Below, in pieces: positions 34,249-43,643 of a stretch of DNA of 64,000 nt (the first letter of the stretch is position 1; each line of letters starts with the position of its first letter). Under the pieces are notes generated by a model that ran no database searches, was not told where the DNA came from, and saw only the letters and a list, made by a program, of their open reading frames with translations. A program made the translations under genes and the position numbers. The DNA comes from Okibacterium sp. HSC-33S16 (GTDB lineage: Bacteria > Actinomycetota > Actinomycetes > Actinomycetales > Microbacteriaceae), in NCBI RefSeq assembly GCF_024171565.1, contig NZ_JALJZZ010000007.1, positions 1 through 64,000 on the forward strand, read 5' to 3'.

Positions 34249-35160
34249 ATGCTCGACATGAGACGACTGCGGTTACTGCGCGAAGTGCAGCTGCGTGGAA
34301 CCCTGGCCGGCGTCGCCGAGGCGCTCGCGTTCAGCCCCTCCTCGGTGTCGCAGCAGCTCGCCCAACTCGAGCGCGAGGCCGGGGTGAAACTCCTGCACAA
34401 GAGTGGTCGTCGGGTGCAGCTCACCCCGCAGGGCGAACTCCTCGCCACCCGCGCCGCCGAGTTGCTCGACGGCCTCGAGCGGGCCGAGGCCGAGCTCACC
34501 ACGTCCCTCGACGCCGTGATCGGCACGGTGCGGCTCGCCGTGTTCCAGTCCGCCGCCCACGCGGTCATCCCCGAGGCACTCACTCTCCTTCGCGCGGAGC
34601 ACCCCGAGCTCCGCGTCGAGATCGTCGAACGTGAGCCCGAGGCCGGTCTCTTCGACCTGGCCGCGCGCGACTTCGACCTCGTCCTGGCCGAACAGTACCC
34701 CGGCCACACCCGACCCCACCTGCCCGACCTCGATCGCGAGTTTCTCGCGAGCGACGCCCTCCGCCTGGCCGTACCCCCGACATCCGCTCTTCAATTTCTG
34801 ACGGATGCCACGAAGCTCCCGTTCGTCATGGAACCCGAGGGCACCGTTGCGCGGCTGTGGGCAACGCAACTGTGTCGGGCGGCGGGGTTCGAGCCCGATG
34901 TGCGGTTCGAGACCGCTGACCTCATCGCGCACATTCGGCTCATCGAATCGGGCAACGCGGTGGGGATGTTGCCTGACCTCGTCTGGGCGGGGCGCGAGCC
35001 CGGTGTGCGGCTCGTCGACCTGCCGGGCACTCCGTCGCGGACGGTGTTCACCTCGGCGCGGCGAGTGAGTGCGGCGCGGCCGGCGGTGACCGCTGTGCGG
35101 GGTTCGCTCGCGCGGGCGACGGCGTTCCTCGAGCCGCCAACGGGACGGAGCACCCGGTAG
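34249..35160 (+). CDS. LysR-family transcriptional regulator
   Basis: A 303-residue LysR regulator with an N-terminal helix-turn-helix (GTLAGVAEALAFSPSSVSQQ, about residues 18-37) and a two-lobed effector-binding domain starting at about residue 90 (GTVRLAVFQSAAHAVIP). It is divergent from putA and most likely controls it in response to proline or a related metabolite. The ATG is preceded by TAGGCT at six bases and has no ribosome site. A T-N11-A palindrome sits next to this promoter. Confidence 0.87.
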   Translation: MLDMRRLRLLREVQLRGTLAGVAEALAFSPSSVSQQLAQLEREAGVKLLHKSGRRVQLTPQGELLATRAAELLDGLERAEAELTTSLDAVIGTVRLAVFQSAAHAVIPEALTLLRAEHPELRVEIVEREPEAGLFDLAARDFDLVLAEQYPGHTRPHLPDLDREFLASDALRLAVPPTSALQFLTDATKLPFVMEPEGTVARLWATQLCRAAGFEPDVRFETADLIAHIRLIESGNAVGMLPDLVWAGREPGVRLVDLPGTPSRTVFTSARRVSAARPAVTAVRGSLARATAFLEPPTGRSTR

Positions 35161-35164
35161 TGTT

Positions 35165-35225
35165 GCGAGATGCTGAGTTTGCGTCCTCTGGCTGGTCCGC
35201 AACCCGGTAGATCCAGCAACTCGCG
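35165..35225. repeat. 61-base palindromic repeat, copy A
   Basis: Starts GCGAGATGCTGAGTTTGC and ends CAGCAACTCGCG, with GCAACCC inside. The ends pair over 11 bases with one mismatch. A second copy of the same length is at 45469-45529; the first 18 bases differ at one position only, and the inner GCAACCC and last 12 bases are identical. It lies between the lysR stop and the oxidoreductase promoter. Confidence 0.7.
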
Positions 35226-35252
35226 GCGAGGGGCGCATGGCAGAATCACGGC

Positions 35253-36926
35253 ATGACGACAACGACGTACGACGCCATCATCGTTGGCGGAGGCCACAAC
35301 GGGCTCACCGCCGCGGCCTACCTCGGAAAAGCCGGTAAGCGGGTGCTGTTGCTCGAGCGGCTGGAGACACTGGGCGGCGCTGCGGTGTCTGCGCAGGCGT
35401 TCGACGGCGTCGAGGCGTGGCTGTCGCGCTATTCGTACCTCGTGAGTTTGCTGCCGCAGCGCATCATCGACGACCTGAAGCTCGACATCACACTAGTTCG
35501 GCGCCGGTACTCCTCCTATACGCCTGACCCGCGTGACCCGCGCCGAGGATTACTCGTCGACAACGATGATGCGAGAGCCACTGCCGAGTCGTTCACACGC
35601 ATTGGCGCTCCCGCCGACGAGTTCGAGTTGTTCTCCCTCTTCTACGAGCACTGCCGCCGACTCACCGAGGCACTGTGGCCGACCATGACCGCTCCGCTGC
35701 TCACCCGATCCGAGGCGAAGCGCCTCGTCACCGGGGCTGGCGGATCGAGCGAGTGGCAGGCGATGATCGAGCGCCCGATCGGCGAGGTGATTTCGACTCA
35801 TCTTCAGAACGACCTGGTCCGTGGCGTGGTCTTCACCGACGGCCTCATCGGCACCTTCTCTCGCGCGGACGACGCTGACCTGCAACAAAACATCTGTTTC
35901 CTGTACCACCTGATCGGCGGTGGCACGGGTGACTGGGACGTGCCTGTTGGCGGCATGGGCGCCGTGTCGGCCGAGCTGACGCGAGCCGCGCGCAACGCCG
36001 GAGCGACTCTCCTGACGAGGGCCGAGGTGGTGGCTGTCGCCCCTTCCAGCTCCGTCCGCTATCGGGTGAACGGCACAGAGCACGAGGCGCACGCCGACTG
36101 GATCCTCTCCAATGTCGCGCCGGCCGTGCTCGACCGGCTCCTGGTTGCAGGCACCGAAGTGCGATACGGGCGCGAGCAGCTCGCGGCAGGCGAGCCATCG
36201 GCCGGGCCGTTCGAATCCCGCCCGTTCGGCATTGGCACGGCCGCAGCGGCCAACCCCAACACCTCCCGCGAGGGCGCCCAGGTCAAGGTGAACCTCCTCC
36301 TCAGCCGCCTGCCGAAGCTTCGGGATTCGAACGTCACCCCCGAAGCCGCTTTCGGCGGAACCTTCCACATCCACGAGTCCTGGTCCGAGCTCGACGCGGC
36401 CTACCTCGCCGCCGCTGCAGGCAGCATCCCGGACCCCCTGCCGTGCGAAATTTACTGCCACTCCCTCGCAGACCCGAGCATTCTCTCGCCCGAGCTGCGT
36501 GAGGCGGGGGCTCACACCCTCACGGTCTTCGGCCTGCACACCCCGGCACGCCTGGTCACCGCCGAGAATAACGACGAGATGCGCGAGCGCCTTCAGGCCG
36601 CTGTCCTGGCGTCGCTGAACTCCGTGCTCGCCGAGCCGATTGAAAATCTTCTGATGACGGATGCCACGGGGCGGCCCTGCATCGAAACCAAAACGACTTT
36701 GGACATTGAGCGGGCCGTCGGCATGCCCCTCGGCAACATTTTCCACGGCGGGCTCGATTGGCCGTTCGCGAAAGATGATGCTGTGCTCGACACTCCGGCT
36801 CAGCGCTGGGGAGTTGCGACCGCGCACCCTCGGGTGCTGGTGTGCGGGTCGGGGGCGCGCCGCGGTGGCGCGGTCTCGGGGATCGGTGGCCACAACGCCG
36901 CGATGGCGGTCCTCGAGAGCGAGTAG
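35253..36926 (+). CDS. FAD/NAD(P)-dependent oxidoreductase, phytoene dehydrogenase-like (PYROXD2 type)
   Basis: A 557-residue flavoprotein. The N-terminal dinucleotide fold is AIIVGGGHNGLTAAAYLGKA followed by LLLERLETLGGAAVS, and the C-terminal FAD motif includes VCGSGARRGGAVSGIGGHNA. The overall pattern matches the CrtI/PYROXD2 amine-oxidoreductase group rather than true carotenoid desaturases, and no carotenoid genes are nearby. CAGAAT lies six bases before the ATG, so the mRNA may be leaderless. The substrate is unknown. The gene is flanked by palindromic repeat DNA on both sides. Confidence 0.84.
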   Translation: MTTTTYDAIIVGGGHNGLTAAAYLGKAGKRVLLLERLETLGGAAVSAQAFDGVEAWLSRYSYLVSLLPQRIIDDLKLDITLVRRRYSSYTPDPRDPRRGLLVDNDDARATAESFTRIGAPADEFELFSLFYEHCRRLTEALWPTMTAPLLTRSEAKRLVTGAGGSSEWQAMIERPIGEVISTHLQNDLVRGVVFTDGLIGTFSRADDADLQQNICFLYHLIGGGTGDWDVPVGGMGAVSAELTRAARNAGATLLTRAEVVAVAPSSSVRYRVNGTEHEAHADWILSNVAPAVLDRLLVAGTEVRYGREQLAAGEPSAGPFESRPFGIGTAAAANPNTSREGAQVKVNLLLSRLPKLRDSNVTPEAAFGGTFHIHESWSELDAAYLAAAAGSIPDPLPCEIYCHSLADPSILSPELREAGAHTLTVFGLHTPARLVTAENNDEMRERLQAAVLASLNSVLAEPIENLLMTDATGRPCIETKTTLDIERAVGMPLGNIFHGGLDWPFAKDDAVLDTPAQRWGVATAHPRVLVCGSGARRGGAVSGIGGHNAAMAVLESE

Positions 36927-36993
36927 CCCGCCACGCGTGGTCGTTGGCGCGCTGGGAGTGGGCCGGCTTACCCGTGCTCGGGCAGGCGGGCCT

Positions 36994-37424
36994 GTGCTCG
37001 GCCAGTTTCGGCGGCACGTACCCGCACGCTCGGTCTCAATCGGCGATGCCGGTTTGCTCCGGCAGAAGTGGTCGAGCAAACCGGCTTGCTCCGTCACTTC
37101 GGGCGGGAGCCCACCTTACTCGGGCGGTATGGGTCAAGAAATCGGAAGAAACGCGACCACTACCGACCGAGCAATGCAGTCCGACCATTTGTGGCGGAGC
37201 AAGGTGCGCCACCCCTCCGTGCTCGGCCAGTTTCGGCGGGACGCACCCGCACGCTCGGCCGCAATCGGCGATGCCGGTTTGCTCCGGCAGAAGTGGTCGA
37301 GCAAACCGGCTTGCTCCGTCACTTCGGGCGGGAGCCCACTTTGCTCGGGCGATACCGGTCAAGAAATTCGAAGAAACGCGACCGCTACCGACCGAGCAAT
37401 GCAGTCCGACCATTTGTGGCGGAG
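36994..37424. repeat. Tandem duplication of a 206-base unit with 225-base period
   Basis: Unit 1 is 36994-37199 and unit 2 is 37219-37424; they are nearly identical with scattered substitutions and no length change. Each unit holds a perfect 11-base inverted repeat, CCGGTTTGCTC and GAGCAAACCGG (37049-37059 with 37074-37084; 37274-37284 with 37299-37309). The whole gap 36927-37608 contains no convincing gene; open frames in both units look like by-products of the high GC content. The rest of the gap, 37425-37608, shows nothing else beyond the phytochrome promoter. Confidence 0.85.
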
Positions 37425-37596
37425 AACTATGCGCGCCAGCGTCGCGAGACCCTCGAGAATCTCGGCCCGTGGTACCTGTGCTGGGAGTGTTGGGCCAGAC
37501 GTTCACGGGAGCGAGGCCGGGGTTGCGGCGGCGCAGGCGGTGAGTGCCTCGGGCAGGCACTCGACGTTTTCAAAGTCAACGAACCCCCTCGATGGA

Positions 37597-37602
37597 TAGG
37601 GT
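37597..37602 (+). promoter_or_regulatory. -10 box of the phytochrome gene (leaderless start)
   Basis: TAGGGT ends six bases before the in-frame GTG at 37609, the same spacing found in front of many genes here. This supports the GTG over the downstream ATG at 37645, whose AAAGGG ribosome site is too close. Confidence 0.5.
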
Positions 37603-37608
37603 GGGCGA

Positions 37609-39672
37609 GTGCTTCCGCATGCATCGGACCATGAGAAAGGGTCAATGAGCATCATCGCCAACACCGGTCTCCCCACAAACGGGCACGCCACTGTCAGCGC
37701 CGAAGAACTACTCCGTCTCGAGGAGTGCGTCCGCGAACCTATTCGCACTCCGGGGTCAATCCAGCCGTACGGCGCGTTGATCGCCTTGGACCCGCTCACG
37801 TTCACCGTGAAAATCGAGAGCGCGAACTGCAGCGATTTGCTGGGCATCGACGCCCCGCTTCTGGGGCGCTCGTTGGCCGAGATCGCCGGGGTGGAGTTCG
37901 ATCGTGAGGTTCGGGCATCCGTCACCGACTCTCCGAGCGACGTCAACCCGCTGCACCTAAAGATCGGTGAGCGGGCTTTCGACGCCATCGTGCACAGTGT
38001 CGACGACTTCCTCATCGTCGAGTTCGAGCCGGAGCTTGCCGCCGGATCGCCACTGTCGACGTCGGCCCTCTACGCCCTGATTCACCGACTCACGCTCAGC
38101 ACGACGGTCGACGCACTCCGGGCCGACGCGGCCGCCGGCCTTCGGAAACTCACCGGGTTCGACCGGGTGATGATCTACCACTTTCACCCCGACGGGCACG
38201 GCGAAATCGTCGCCGAGGCTCACGCGCCCGGCATGGAACCCTACAACGGCCTGCATTTTCCAGCGTCCGACATCCCGGCGCAGGCACGCGAGCTCTACCT
38301 CACCAAACTTTCGCGCGCGATCGTTAATACCTCGAAGGCGCCCGTCGACCTGCTTACCGACGCCGACGAACCTCCCGTCCCCCGCCGGGACCTCAGCAAC
38401 GCCCAGTTGCGCAGTGTTTCGCCGCACCACCTGCAATTCATGAGCAACATGGGGCAGGAGTCCACTCTGTCTATGTCGATGGTGCGCAACGGCGAACTCG
38501 TCGGCATGATCACCTGCGCACACCGCGGCGTGCTGCGCATCCCGTTCCTGCTGCGTGGCGGACTGGAAGTCCTCGCCAATCAAATCGCGCTGCAGCTTAG
38601 CGCGCTTGATCGTGTCGAAGAGCTCACACGGCAGGTGGCAGTGCGAAATACACGAGCACAGCTGATGAGTCAGTTAGCTGCAACGGACAACATGGTTGAG
38701 TCCCTGTTGCGCGGCCGCGTGACACTGCAGCACGTGATCGAGGCGGACGGTGTAGCCATACGTCTGGGAGGCGCAAGCTCAGCCGTCGGCGACGTACCAC
38801 CGAAGAGTGAGCGTGAACTCCTGATTCGTCACGCGGAGCGCACTTGGTCAGCTGAACCATTCGCGAGCGATGCTCTCGCGGTTGAATATCCCGAGCTCGC
38901 CGCCGTTGGCCGATCATCCGCCGGTGTGCTTGTGCTTCCCGTCGGTGGAAACGGCGACTACCTGGCCTTCTTTCGCAACGAGATTCTGCGCAGTGTCTCC
39001 TGGCTTGGCGACCAGACCAATGCCAACCGCAATACGGTGCTCTCCCCGCGCAACTCGTTTTCGTCGTGGACCGACAGTGTCACTGACACCGCCGAACCAT
39101 GGGGCAATCTCATCTTCGAAGCCATCGAACTGGCACGTGACCTCGAAGGTGCTTTGCTTCGGAAGGCCGAGTCTGAGCTCGCGCGTCTCGCCATGCACGA
39201 CGCTTTGACAGGACTGCCGAACCGCCGCAGCCTGCTCGGTCAGCTCGAGCGAGCACTCGACGGCGTGGACGACGCTCCGGTCAGTCTTCTTTTCATCGAC
39301 CTCGACGGCTTCAAGGGCATTAACGATACCCACGGGCACGATGTGGGCGATTCGTTGCTTACCCTCGTCGGGCAACGCATCCTGTCCGCCATCCGCGCCG
39401 ACGACGTGGTCGCCCGACTCGGCGGCGACGAATTCGTTGTACTCTGCGAGGGCACGGACGCCGCCGAAACCGAGGTCATCGCCTCCAGGGTACGTGCGTC
39501 GATCGCGGCGGACATCAGGATCGGAGAACTGCCGCTCGCAATCACCGCGTCCATCGGAACGGCCGTGGCCACGCGACAGATGCCGGCGTCTGAGGTGCTG
39601 TCGCGTGCCGATGTCAACATGTACCGCGCAAAGGCACGCCGGCCGAAAGCCGAATCACACAGCCACCCCTGA
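37609..39672 (+). CDS. Bacteriophytochrome-GGDEF: light-regulated diguanylate cyclase
   Basis: A 687-residue sensor with PAS-GAF-PHY-GGDEF order. The bilin-attachment cysteine of bacterial phytochromes is present (Cys40 in EECVREPIRTPGSIQPYG), as are the GAF motifs FPASDIPAQARELY and SPHHLQFMSNMG with the chromophore-contacting histidine. The PHY tongue motif PRNSF (in LSPRNSFSSW) is also there. The output domain begins near residue 520 (MHDALTGLPNRRSLL) and has an intact active site RLGGDEFVV and inhibitory site RADD five residues before it. It should make cyclic di-GMP under red/far-red control. No histidine kinase, response regulator or heme oxygenase gene is adjacent, so biliverdin must come from elsewhere. 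Confidence 0.9.
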   Translation: MLPHASDHEKGSMSIIANTGLPTNGHATVSAEELLRLEECVREPIRTPGSIQPYGALIALDPLTFTVKIESANCSDLLGIDAPLLGRSLAEIAGVEFDREVRASVTDSPSDVNPLHLKIGERAFDAIVHSVDDFLIVEFEPELAAGSPLSTSALYALIHRLTLSTTVDALRADAAAGLRKLTGFDRVMIYHFHPDGHGEIVAEAHAPGMEPYNGLHFPASDIPAQARELYLTKLSRAIVNTSKAPVDLLTDADEPPVPRRDLSNAQLRSVSPHHLQFMSNMGQESTLSMSMVRNGELVGMITCAHRGVLRIPFLLRGGLEVLANQIALQLSALDRVEELTRQVAVRNTRAQLMSQLAATDNMVESLLRGRVTLQHVIEADGVAIRLGGASSAVGDVPPKSERELLIRHAERTWSAEPFASDALAVEYPELAAVGRSSAGVLVLPVGGNGDYLAFFRNEILRSVSWLGDQTNANRNTVLSPRNSFSSWTDSVTDTAEPWGNLIFEAIELARDLEGALLRKAESELARLAMHDALTGLPNRRSLLGQLERALDGVDDAPVSLLFIDLDGFKGINDTHGHDVGDSLLTLVGQRILSAIRADDVVARLGGDEFVVLCEGTDAAETEVIASRVRASIAADIRIGELPLAITASIGTAVATRQMPASEVLSRADVNMYRAKARRPKAESHSHP

Positions 39673-39805
39673 TCCGTGCTGGCGATGGTCCGACCATCGA
39701 TCTAACCCACTCTCGCTGAGGGCTACCGGGCGTCAACCGCTGAGCGTATCCTTGCGCTGCGCATTCTGCCCCGATCCAGCGCCATGAAGCATGGGAGACG
39801 GGACG

Positions 39806-42481
39806 ATGGCCGACATCGAGTTGAAGATCGAACAGGAGACGCTCTTCGTCGGAGCGTATACGCCGGTGGTCGTCGGGATCGACCCAAATACCGGGTGGAC
39901 GATGGACGACCTTCAGTTCTCTGTGGGGTCAGGCCTCGCCGGTGGTCTCATCTCCACCGCTCGGGAGCGTGAAGCGGATCTCGAACGTCCGACGGTCATG
40001 CTGCTTGCCGGTTTCGAGCCGGGCACCCACGTGGTCGAGGTGTCCGTCGGTGGATCGCTCGTCGGTGAGGCAAAGTTCGAGGTCGTCGGCACCTGGACAG
40101 ACGAGAAAACAGGACCACCGTTGTGGTTCAGCGGGCGCCCCGACGCGGGTCTCGCAGGCGCGGCGTGGGGCGGCGGGCCGGTTGGGCCACAAAACGTGGG
40201 CATCTCACCGCAGCTCGGCACCCGGCGGATCGCCATCCTGCTGGTCGATACCTCGTCGGAGCGGTACACGACCGACGCGTCGACGTTGCAGGGCCACCGC
40301 GACCGTTGGATGAACGAGCTCATCACCGGTGTGACAGCGTCGGGGCAGACTCGCTCGACCCGGGCGTTCTATCAGGAAGTGTCGTACGGCGGACTCGACC
40401 TCAGCGCTCAGGTGTTCGGACCGGTCTCCCTCACTGACAACTGGGACACCTATTTCAACGCCGACGGGACCCCGAAAGGTAGCTATTTTCAAGCCGCCAT
40501 CACGGCGGGTGACGGCCTCATCGACTACAGCCAGACCGACACTGTGTTGTGTGTGTCGCAGAGCGTGCTTGACGATGGTGGCGCGGTGACGAACTCGGCC
40601 TGGCCGTACGCGAGCATCGGCCGCTGGGGGCCGTATACGACATCGGACGGGAACCTCAATCTTGGAGTTGCTTCGATGCCGAACGACTGGGGCGTGATCG
40701 GGAATCGCGAGATTCACGAGACTTTCGCCCACGAGCTCGGTCACAACCTTGGGCTGGGTGATCAATACGCCCCCGCAGTGTCCGGACGGAATCCCGGTGG
40801 CTGGGAGATGATGCACGACGATGACTCCTTCCCGCATTTCAGCGTCGCCCATCGAATGATGTTGGGCTGGATTCAGCCAGCCTGGGTGCGCTCATTCAAT
40901 TTCGCGACGGCTGGCGCCCCGCTTGACCAAACCGTAGAGCTGCATGCCATTGAACGCGGCGCGCCGCCAGCCGGCCGCTCGAGCGCCGTTGAGGTCCGCA
41001 TCGGCGACGGGTTGAATTACTACTTCGAATACAGGAATGGCGAAGCACCACAGATCGGGGACCGCTCTCTTCCGAGCGACAACCGCGTTCTTGGGACGGA
41101 CGTAGCCTCTCCTCCCTTCGTTGCACCATTTTCGCGTCCGGCCGTGCTGCTTCTGCCTGCCGACGGTGATGACGACGGCACGGTGCTCGACAATGGCGAT
41201 TTTTACAAGGAACTCGACGCATCACCCTTCCCGGTCGAATTCCGGGCAGACGTTTCCGGGATCGACGGGACATCGGCTGACCTGCGCATCCGGTACGGAG
41301 CCAACGGCAGGCCGGATCCCTCGATCCGCCCTTGGCCAGCATCGCCGAGCAGGCCCTGGCAATCACCAGACATCGAGGTGCGCAACGCAAAGAATGCCGC
41401 GGATTCCTCCTGGGCAAACGTGCCGTGGGTGGGCAACCCAAACACTGTCGTCGCCAAGGTGAAGAACGGAGGCACGGTGCTCGCCCCGCAAGTTCGGGTG
41501 AACTTTTACGTGAAGGACTACACCGTCGGTGGTGCCCCCGAGGTCTTCCTGGGCTGGGACGTTCGCAACGTCGCGGCGGGCGCAACCGTCGAGTTCACAA
41601 CAAATTGGGTGCCGCCCACATCCGGTCATTACTGTGTGGTGGTTCGTATCCCTCTCTACATTGACCCGAATGTGCCAACGATCGTGGAAATGACTGAGCT
41701 CAACAACACGGCACAGTCGAACTACGACAGGTTCAACACGGCAACCAGCTCACCATCGACCCGCGAACATACCAGGGTTGCAGTGGGCAATCCGTACGAG
41801 AAGGCCACGCGGGTATGGCTTATCGGCCAACAATCGAATCCCCTCTACCGGACGTACGTCGAGCACACCTGGCTCCTGTTGGAACCCGGCGAGGTTCAAC
41901 AGGTTGCCGTCATGCTGGAGCACACCCTGGATCCGAAGCGACCAGACGTCATCCCAGAGGATGCACGACCGTTCGAACGGCAGATCGAAAAGTACCTGCG
42001 CTCTCCCAACAGCGTCGGCTTGCACGCGTACGCCGAAGATCCGACCGACGAGCCGCGCCACGCTTTGGAGTTGATGGGGGGCGCTGGCCTCATGGTGACG
42101 ACCGGTCGTGGAACTAAGATCGACAACTTCGGCAACGATGGGCCGGTTATCTCGGGAAACGTCGTGACGACGGACGACGCACAGAGCGTCCCAGGAGGCA
42201 TGGTGGTGGTCACGGTGACTGAAGCTCCGGATAAACCGGAACAGTTTGTCACGCTCAGTGCCGCTGTCCAAGACGGCGCTTTTCGCGTCCTGGTCTCAAA
42301 CAGGCAGAAAATCTCACTACGCCGACAGGCAGCTGATATCGGCAAACTCGGTCCGATCGACCGGATGAAGAACCCCGAAAGATTCCGCCCGAGCGCACCG
42401 TGGTCGGTGATGCGCGTGGAGTACCTCGGAACGCCCGGTTTTGCTCCCTGTGAGGAAGACTGGACGAAGCGCCGCGATTGA
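39806..42481 (+). CDS. Large HExxH zinc metalloprotease-like protein (M6-like) with CARDB-type domains
   Basis: An 891-residue protein. An N-terminal region of about 110 residues looks like a beta-sandwich. The metalloprotease core follows, with the zinc motif HELGHNLGLGD at residues 309-319, preceded by REIHETFA and followed by HRMMLGWIQPAW as in M6-type peptidases. Residues 530-640 (NPNTVVAKVKNGG, AGATVEFTTNWVPP) resemble a CARDB adhesion-type module. ATG at 39806 has GGAG eight bases upstream. No signal peptide or lipobox is visible at this start or at 39791, which is odd for such a protein. It may be a cytoplasmic, non-classically exported or contact-delivered protease. Confidence 0.75.
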   Translation: MADIELKIEQETLFVGAYTPVVVGIDPNTGWTMDDLQFSVGSGLAGGLISTAREREADLERPTVMLLAGFEPGTHVVEVSVGGSLVGEAKFEVVGTWTDEKTGPPLWFSGRPDAGLAGAAWGGGPVGPQNVGISPQLGTRRIAILLVDTSSERYTTDASTLQGHRDRWMNELITGVTASGQTRSTRAFYQEVSYGGLDLSAQVFGPVSLTDNWDTYFNADGTPKGSYFQAAITAGDGLIDYSQTDTVLCVSQSVLDDGGAVTNSAWPYASIGRWGPYTTSDGNLNLGVASMPNDWGVIGNREIHETFAHELGHNLGLGDQYAPAVSGRNPGGWEMMHDDDSFPHFSVAHRMMLGWIQPAWVRSFNFATAGAPLDQTVELHAIERGAPPAGRSSAVEVRIGDGLNYYFEYRNGEAPQIGDRSLPSDNRVLGTDVASPPFVAPFSRPAVLLLPADGDDDGTVLDNGDFYKELDASPFPVEFRADVSGIDGTSADLRIRYGANGRPDPSIRPWPASPSRPWQSPDIEVRNAKNAADSSWANVPWVGNPNTVVAKVKNGGTVLAPQVRVNFYVKDYTVGGAPEVFLGWDVRNVAAGATVEFTTNWVPPTSGHYCVVVRIPLYIDPNVPTIVEMTELNNTAQSNYDRFNTATSSPSTREHTRVAVGNPYEKATRVWLIGQQSNPLYRTYVEHTWLLLEPGEVQQVAVMLEHTLDPKRPDVIPEDARPFERQIEKYLRSPNSVGLHAYAEDPTDEPRHALELMGGAGLMVTTGRGTKIDNFGNDGPVISGNVVTTDDAQSVPGGMVVVTVTEAPDKPEQFVTLSAAVQDGAFRVLVSNRQKISLRRQAADIGKLGPIDRMKNPERFRPSAPWSVMRVEYLGTPGFAPCEEDWTKRRD

Positions 42482-42506
42482 GCGCCGGTTCAATTCCCCC
42501 ATCTGG

Positions 42507-43454
42507 TCAATGCCAGCGGTGGTCCTGAATGGTGATCTTCGGTCCGCGACGAGGCTTCCGAATCCCACTGGCAAGAATGAGCCTCACCACCCGCTGCCGC
42601 TGCCCGGCCCACGGGGCGAGAAGCTCGAGCATGCCGTCGTCATCGACCGGTGAGCCGGTGAGCGCCATGCCGACGGTCGCCGCGAGGTGGTAATCGCCGA
42701 CACTGACAGCATCCGGATTTCCATGAGCTCTCGACGTCACCTCCGCGGCGGTCCAGAGACCGATCCCAGGCAGGCTTTGCAGGCGAGCGGATGCCATCGC
42801 GGACTCTCGAAGAGCATCCTCACCCGTCACGATGGTGCGTTCTAAAGATTCGGCCACCCGGCTGGCGCGAACGGCCGTTTCGGAACGTTGAGGACCGACG
42901 CCCGCGCGATGCCACTCCCAGCTCGGGATGAGTCGCCAGGTCTCAGCCGCCGGCGCGACAACCATTCCCTCCGGTGCGGGCCCTGGCGCAGGTTCACCGT
43001 GCCGACGAACGAGAATCCGCCAGGCGCGCCATGCCTCCACAACAGTGACCTTTTGCTCGAGCACCGCCGGTACGAGCATCTCAAAGACCAACCGGTTTCG
43101 ACTCAGCCGCAGGCCTGGGTTGCGGCGGCGGACGTCGGCGAGCATCGGGCTTGTACTGAGATCGAGGTCATCCCAGTTATCTTGAGCGCCGAGCAACTCA
43201 GGCACCCCGTCAAGCGCCCATTCGGCGCCAGCACCCCACGCGTCCGCAACGACACCGTCCGATCGCTGGTCGAGATGCAGCGTTGCCGGCCCCATCGGTG
43301 TGCGGAAGGTCAGCCACACGCCGGTCGCCGTTCGGCGGAAGCACGGACCGTCACCACCGCGGGAGAGCGGCGACAGGATTTTTACAACGGAGACCGGATG
43401 CGGCGGCGCGTATCGGGTGTGCAGCCCGGAGTCGGGGGCTGCGAGGGTGTCCAT
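42507..43454 (-). CDS. DNA glycosylase of the HhH-GPD superfamily (3-methyladenine glycosylase type)
   Basis: A 315-residue protein with the helix-hairpin-helix LQSLPGIGLWTAAEV followed by the catalytic aspartate in AVSVGDYHLA, as in AlkA/OGG-type base-excision glycosylases. The N-terminal part (residues 30-100) resembles the beta-rich domain of this group. ATG at 43454 is chosen because the upstream frame runs into unrelated sequence; TAATGT lies seven bases before it and could be a -10 box. It is convergent with the metalloprotease gene, with 25 bases between the stop codons. Confidence 0.82.
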   Translation of the reverse strand: MDTLAAPDSGLHTRYAPPHPVSVVKILSPLSRGGDGPCFRRTATGVWLTFRTPMGPATLHLDQRSDGVVADAWGAGAEWALDGVPELLGAQDNWDDLDLSTSPMLADVRRRNPGLRLSRNRLVFEMLVPAVLEQKVTVVEAWRAWRILVRRHGEPAPGPAPEGMVVAPAAETWRLIPSWEWHRAGVGPQRSETAVRASRVAESLERTIVTGEDALRESAMASARLQSLPGIGLWTAAEVTSRAHGNPDAVSVGDYHLAATVGMALTGSPVDDDGMLELLAPWAGQRQRVVRLILASGIRKPRRGPKITIQDHRWH

Positions 43455-43643
43455 GCGCACCACATTACGTGACGAGCACCGACACGCCGCGGTCGACCAA
43501 CCTTTCACCGTATCGGACAGTCCCGGTTGCGACGGAGGACTGGCGCCTTGTCGTTCTAACTCATAGCATCGACGATATAGCTGACACTCCCCCGGACCCT
43601 GGGAACGACAGTTTCGTGCAAACGATAATTCCAGGAGGAAGCT

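Noticed and set aside
35550-37097. Open frame of 515 codons on the minus strand across the oxidoreductase gene and repeat unit 1
   Set aside because: It overlaps a real gene for most of its length and its start lies inside the tandem repeat; no recognisable domain.
36994-37424. CRISPR array
   Set aside because: Only two long units with a short variable spacer and no cas genes; a tandem duplication explains it better.
37068-37634. Short proteins encoded by the tandem repeat
   Set aside because: Similar frames appear in both units simply because the DNA is duplicated; no ribosome site and no known family.
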